From: an uncultured Paracoccaceae bacterium
GTDB taxonomy: Bacteria; Pseudomonadota; Alphaproteobacteria; Rhodobacterales; Rhodobacteraceae
DNA: 7,585 bases
Direction of reading: 5' to 3'
NCBI GenBank assembly: GCA_938038825.1
Contig: CALHST010000119.1
Location: 1-7,585 of the forward strand
Below are positions 6,902 through 7,585 of this stretch, piece after piece. A program made the position numbers and the translations under genes. Positions within the stretch are counted from its first letter, which is position 1; every line of letters starts with the position of its first letter. The notes below the pieces were generated by a model, which saw only the letters and a program-made list of their open reading frames with translations, made no database searches and was not told the DNA's origin.

Positions 6902-6924
6902 TCGAATGGGCTGCGCCCATCCGA
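6902..6924 (+). repeat. Short inverted repeat after livG
   Basis: The perfect 6-bp stem ATGGGC (6906-6911) and GCCCAT (6915-6920) has a TGC loop. It extends past one mismatch by TCG (6902-6904) and CGA (6922-6924). It begins nine bases after the livG stop and has no T-run, so it is more likely part of a folded intercistronic element than a terminator. Confidence 0.7.
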
Positions 6925-6928
6925 CCAA

Positions 6929-6975
6929 TGTGGGGGCGCTGCCCCCACACCCCCGAGGTATTTGGAACCAAAAGA
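6929..6975 (+). repeat. Rhodobacterales-type G/C hairpin repeat between livG and livF
   Basis: A perfect 9-bp stem, TGTGGGGGC (6929-6937) and GCCCCCACA (6941-6949), with a GCT loop, is followed by a tail reading CCCCCGAGGTATTTGGAACC (6950-6969) and then AAAAG. The combination of a G-run/C-run hairpin followed by CCCCGAGGTATTT and a (T)GG..CCA tail matches, from memory, a dispersed extragenic repeat abundant in Rhodobacteraceae genomes. Only one copy is in the window. The structure is seen directly; membership of a dispersed family is recollection. Confidence 0.6.
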
Positions 6976-6989
6976 ATTTAGGGGGCGTC

Positions 6990-7585
6990 GTGGCTGAACC
7001 ATTTTTGATTGGGGATACGGTGACCGGGGGCTATGGGGCTGGGCCGGACATCTTGCATGACTGTACGATTGCTGTGAATCCCGGTGAGATTGCTGTGATC
7101 GTCGGTCCAAATGGCGCGGGCAAGTCAACTGCGATGAAAGCTGTGTTTGGCATGCTGAACGTGCGGTCCGGGGCTGTGCGTTTGGGAGGCGAGGAGATCA
7201 CGAACTTGTCTCCGCAGGACCGAGTAATCAAAGGCATGGGGTTCGTGCCGCAGAACAACAACATTTTCACATCCATGACTGTGGAAGAAAACCTTGAGAT
7301 GGGCGCATTTATCCGCACAGACGATATTTCGGCCACCATGGAGCAAGTGTTCGAACTGTTCCCTATTTTGAAAGACAAACGTCGGCAGGCTGCGGGTGAG
7401 TTGTCTGGCGGCCAGCGTCAGCAAGTGGCCGTTGGGCGGGCTTTAATGACGCAACCGAAAGTGTTGATGCTGGACGAACCAACAGCTGGTGTATCGCCAA
7501 TTGTGATGGATGAATTGTTTGATCGCATCATTGAAGTTGCGCGCACGGGACTGCCGGTTTTGATGGTAGAGCAAAATGCCCGTCA
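6990..7585 (+). CDS. livF: LivF-like ABC transporter ATP-binding protein, 3' end cut by window edge
   Basis: This is the second ATPase of the Liv-type importer. The 198 residues in the window run from GTG 6990 and the frame is open at the last base; about 40 residues should be missing. Walker A is GPNGAGKS (39-46), the Q-loop is Gln88 in GFVPQNNNIF, the signature is LSGGQRQQVAVGRALM (138-153), Walker B is VLMLDE (158-163) followed by PTAGVSP, and the switch region is LMVEQNAR with Gln195 where many ABC proteins have His, a normal LivF feature. The start is a GTG preceded by the purine run AGGGGG (6980-6985) only four bases away. No alternative in-frame start lies close by. That G-run is complementary to C-runs in the upstream repeat, so its access may depend on RNA folding. 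It is expected to pair with LivG and with permeases encoded beyond the window. Confidence 0.95.
   Translation, partial: MAEPFLIGDTVTGGYGAGPDILHDCTIAVNPGEIAVIVGPNGAGKSTAMKAVFGMLNVRSGAVRLGGEEITNLSPQDRVIKGMGFVPQNNNIFTSMTVEENLEMGAFIRTDDISATMEQVFELFPILKDKRRQAAGELSGGQRQQVAVGRALMTQPKVLMLDEPTAGVSPIVMDELFDRIIEVARTGLPVLMVEQNAR

Larger units (their letters stand above)
6893..6997 (+). other. 34-codon open frame spanning the livG-livF repeat (possible translational coupler)
   Basis: An ATG overlaps the livG stop in the arrangement TGATG, and the frame runs 34 codons to TGA 6995-6997, a few bases inside livF. The predicted peptide (starting MWVSNGLRPS) resembles no family I know, and its sequence comes largely from the repeat. 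I do not claim a functional protein. If translated by ribosomes finishing livG, it would open the hairpins at 6902-6949 and bring ribosomes to the livF GTG. It has no ribosome site of its own other than the livG end. Confidence 0.25.

Overview
The window looks like ordinary chromosomal DNA from a marine alphaproteobacterium of the Roseobacter/Rhodobacterales group. The reasons are a class II DAHP synthase, a VPLPA-CTERM sorting tail, the gene order SBP-LivG-LivF in an amino-acid ABC cassette, and a C/G-rich intergenic hairpin of a kind I recall from Rhodobacterales genomes. Moderate GC content fits a lower-GC member of that group. The taxonomic call is inference. No rRNA, tRNA, CRISPR array, transposon or phage gene was seen.

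Layout from left to right. (1) Positions 1-1337, minus strand: nearly complete class II DAHP synthase, the first enzyme of the shikimate pathway, cut at its C-terminus by the window edge. (2) A 176-bp divergent intergenic region, then a plus-strand GlxA-type regulator (1514-2518) with a DJ-1/PfpI-like domain and an AraC-type DNA-binding domain. (3) A 287-bp intergenic region ending in a good sigma-70 promoter whose -10 is overlapped by a perfect palindrome. (4) A secreted protein of 244 residues (2806-3540) with two EF-hand-like calcium loops and a VPLPA-CTERM tail. (5) A convergent terminator, then a minus-strand periplasmic PQQ-dependent sugar dehydrogenase (3587-4660). (6) A plus-strand branched-chain amino-acid-type ABC transporter cassette: substrate-binding protein (4822-6021), an intercistronic hairpin, LivG-like ATPase (6111-6893), a hairpin-rich repeat, and LivF-like ATPase (6990 to the window end, truncated).

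How they work together: the last three genes clearly form one transport system. The binding protein captures an amino acid or related small molecule in the periplasm and the LivG/LivF pair powers import. The two permeases are not in the window and probably lie downstream. The hairpin after the binding-protein gene probably lets that protein be made in excess of the ATPases. The other genes are single transcription units with no visible functional link to one another.

I found no convincing new multi-gene system. The most interesting items are the calcium-loop VPLPA-CTERM protein with its palindrome-controlled promoter, and the livG-livF junction. There a folded repeat is spanned by a 34-codon reading frame that starts on the livG stop codon and ends just inside livF.
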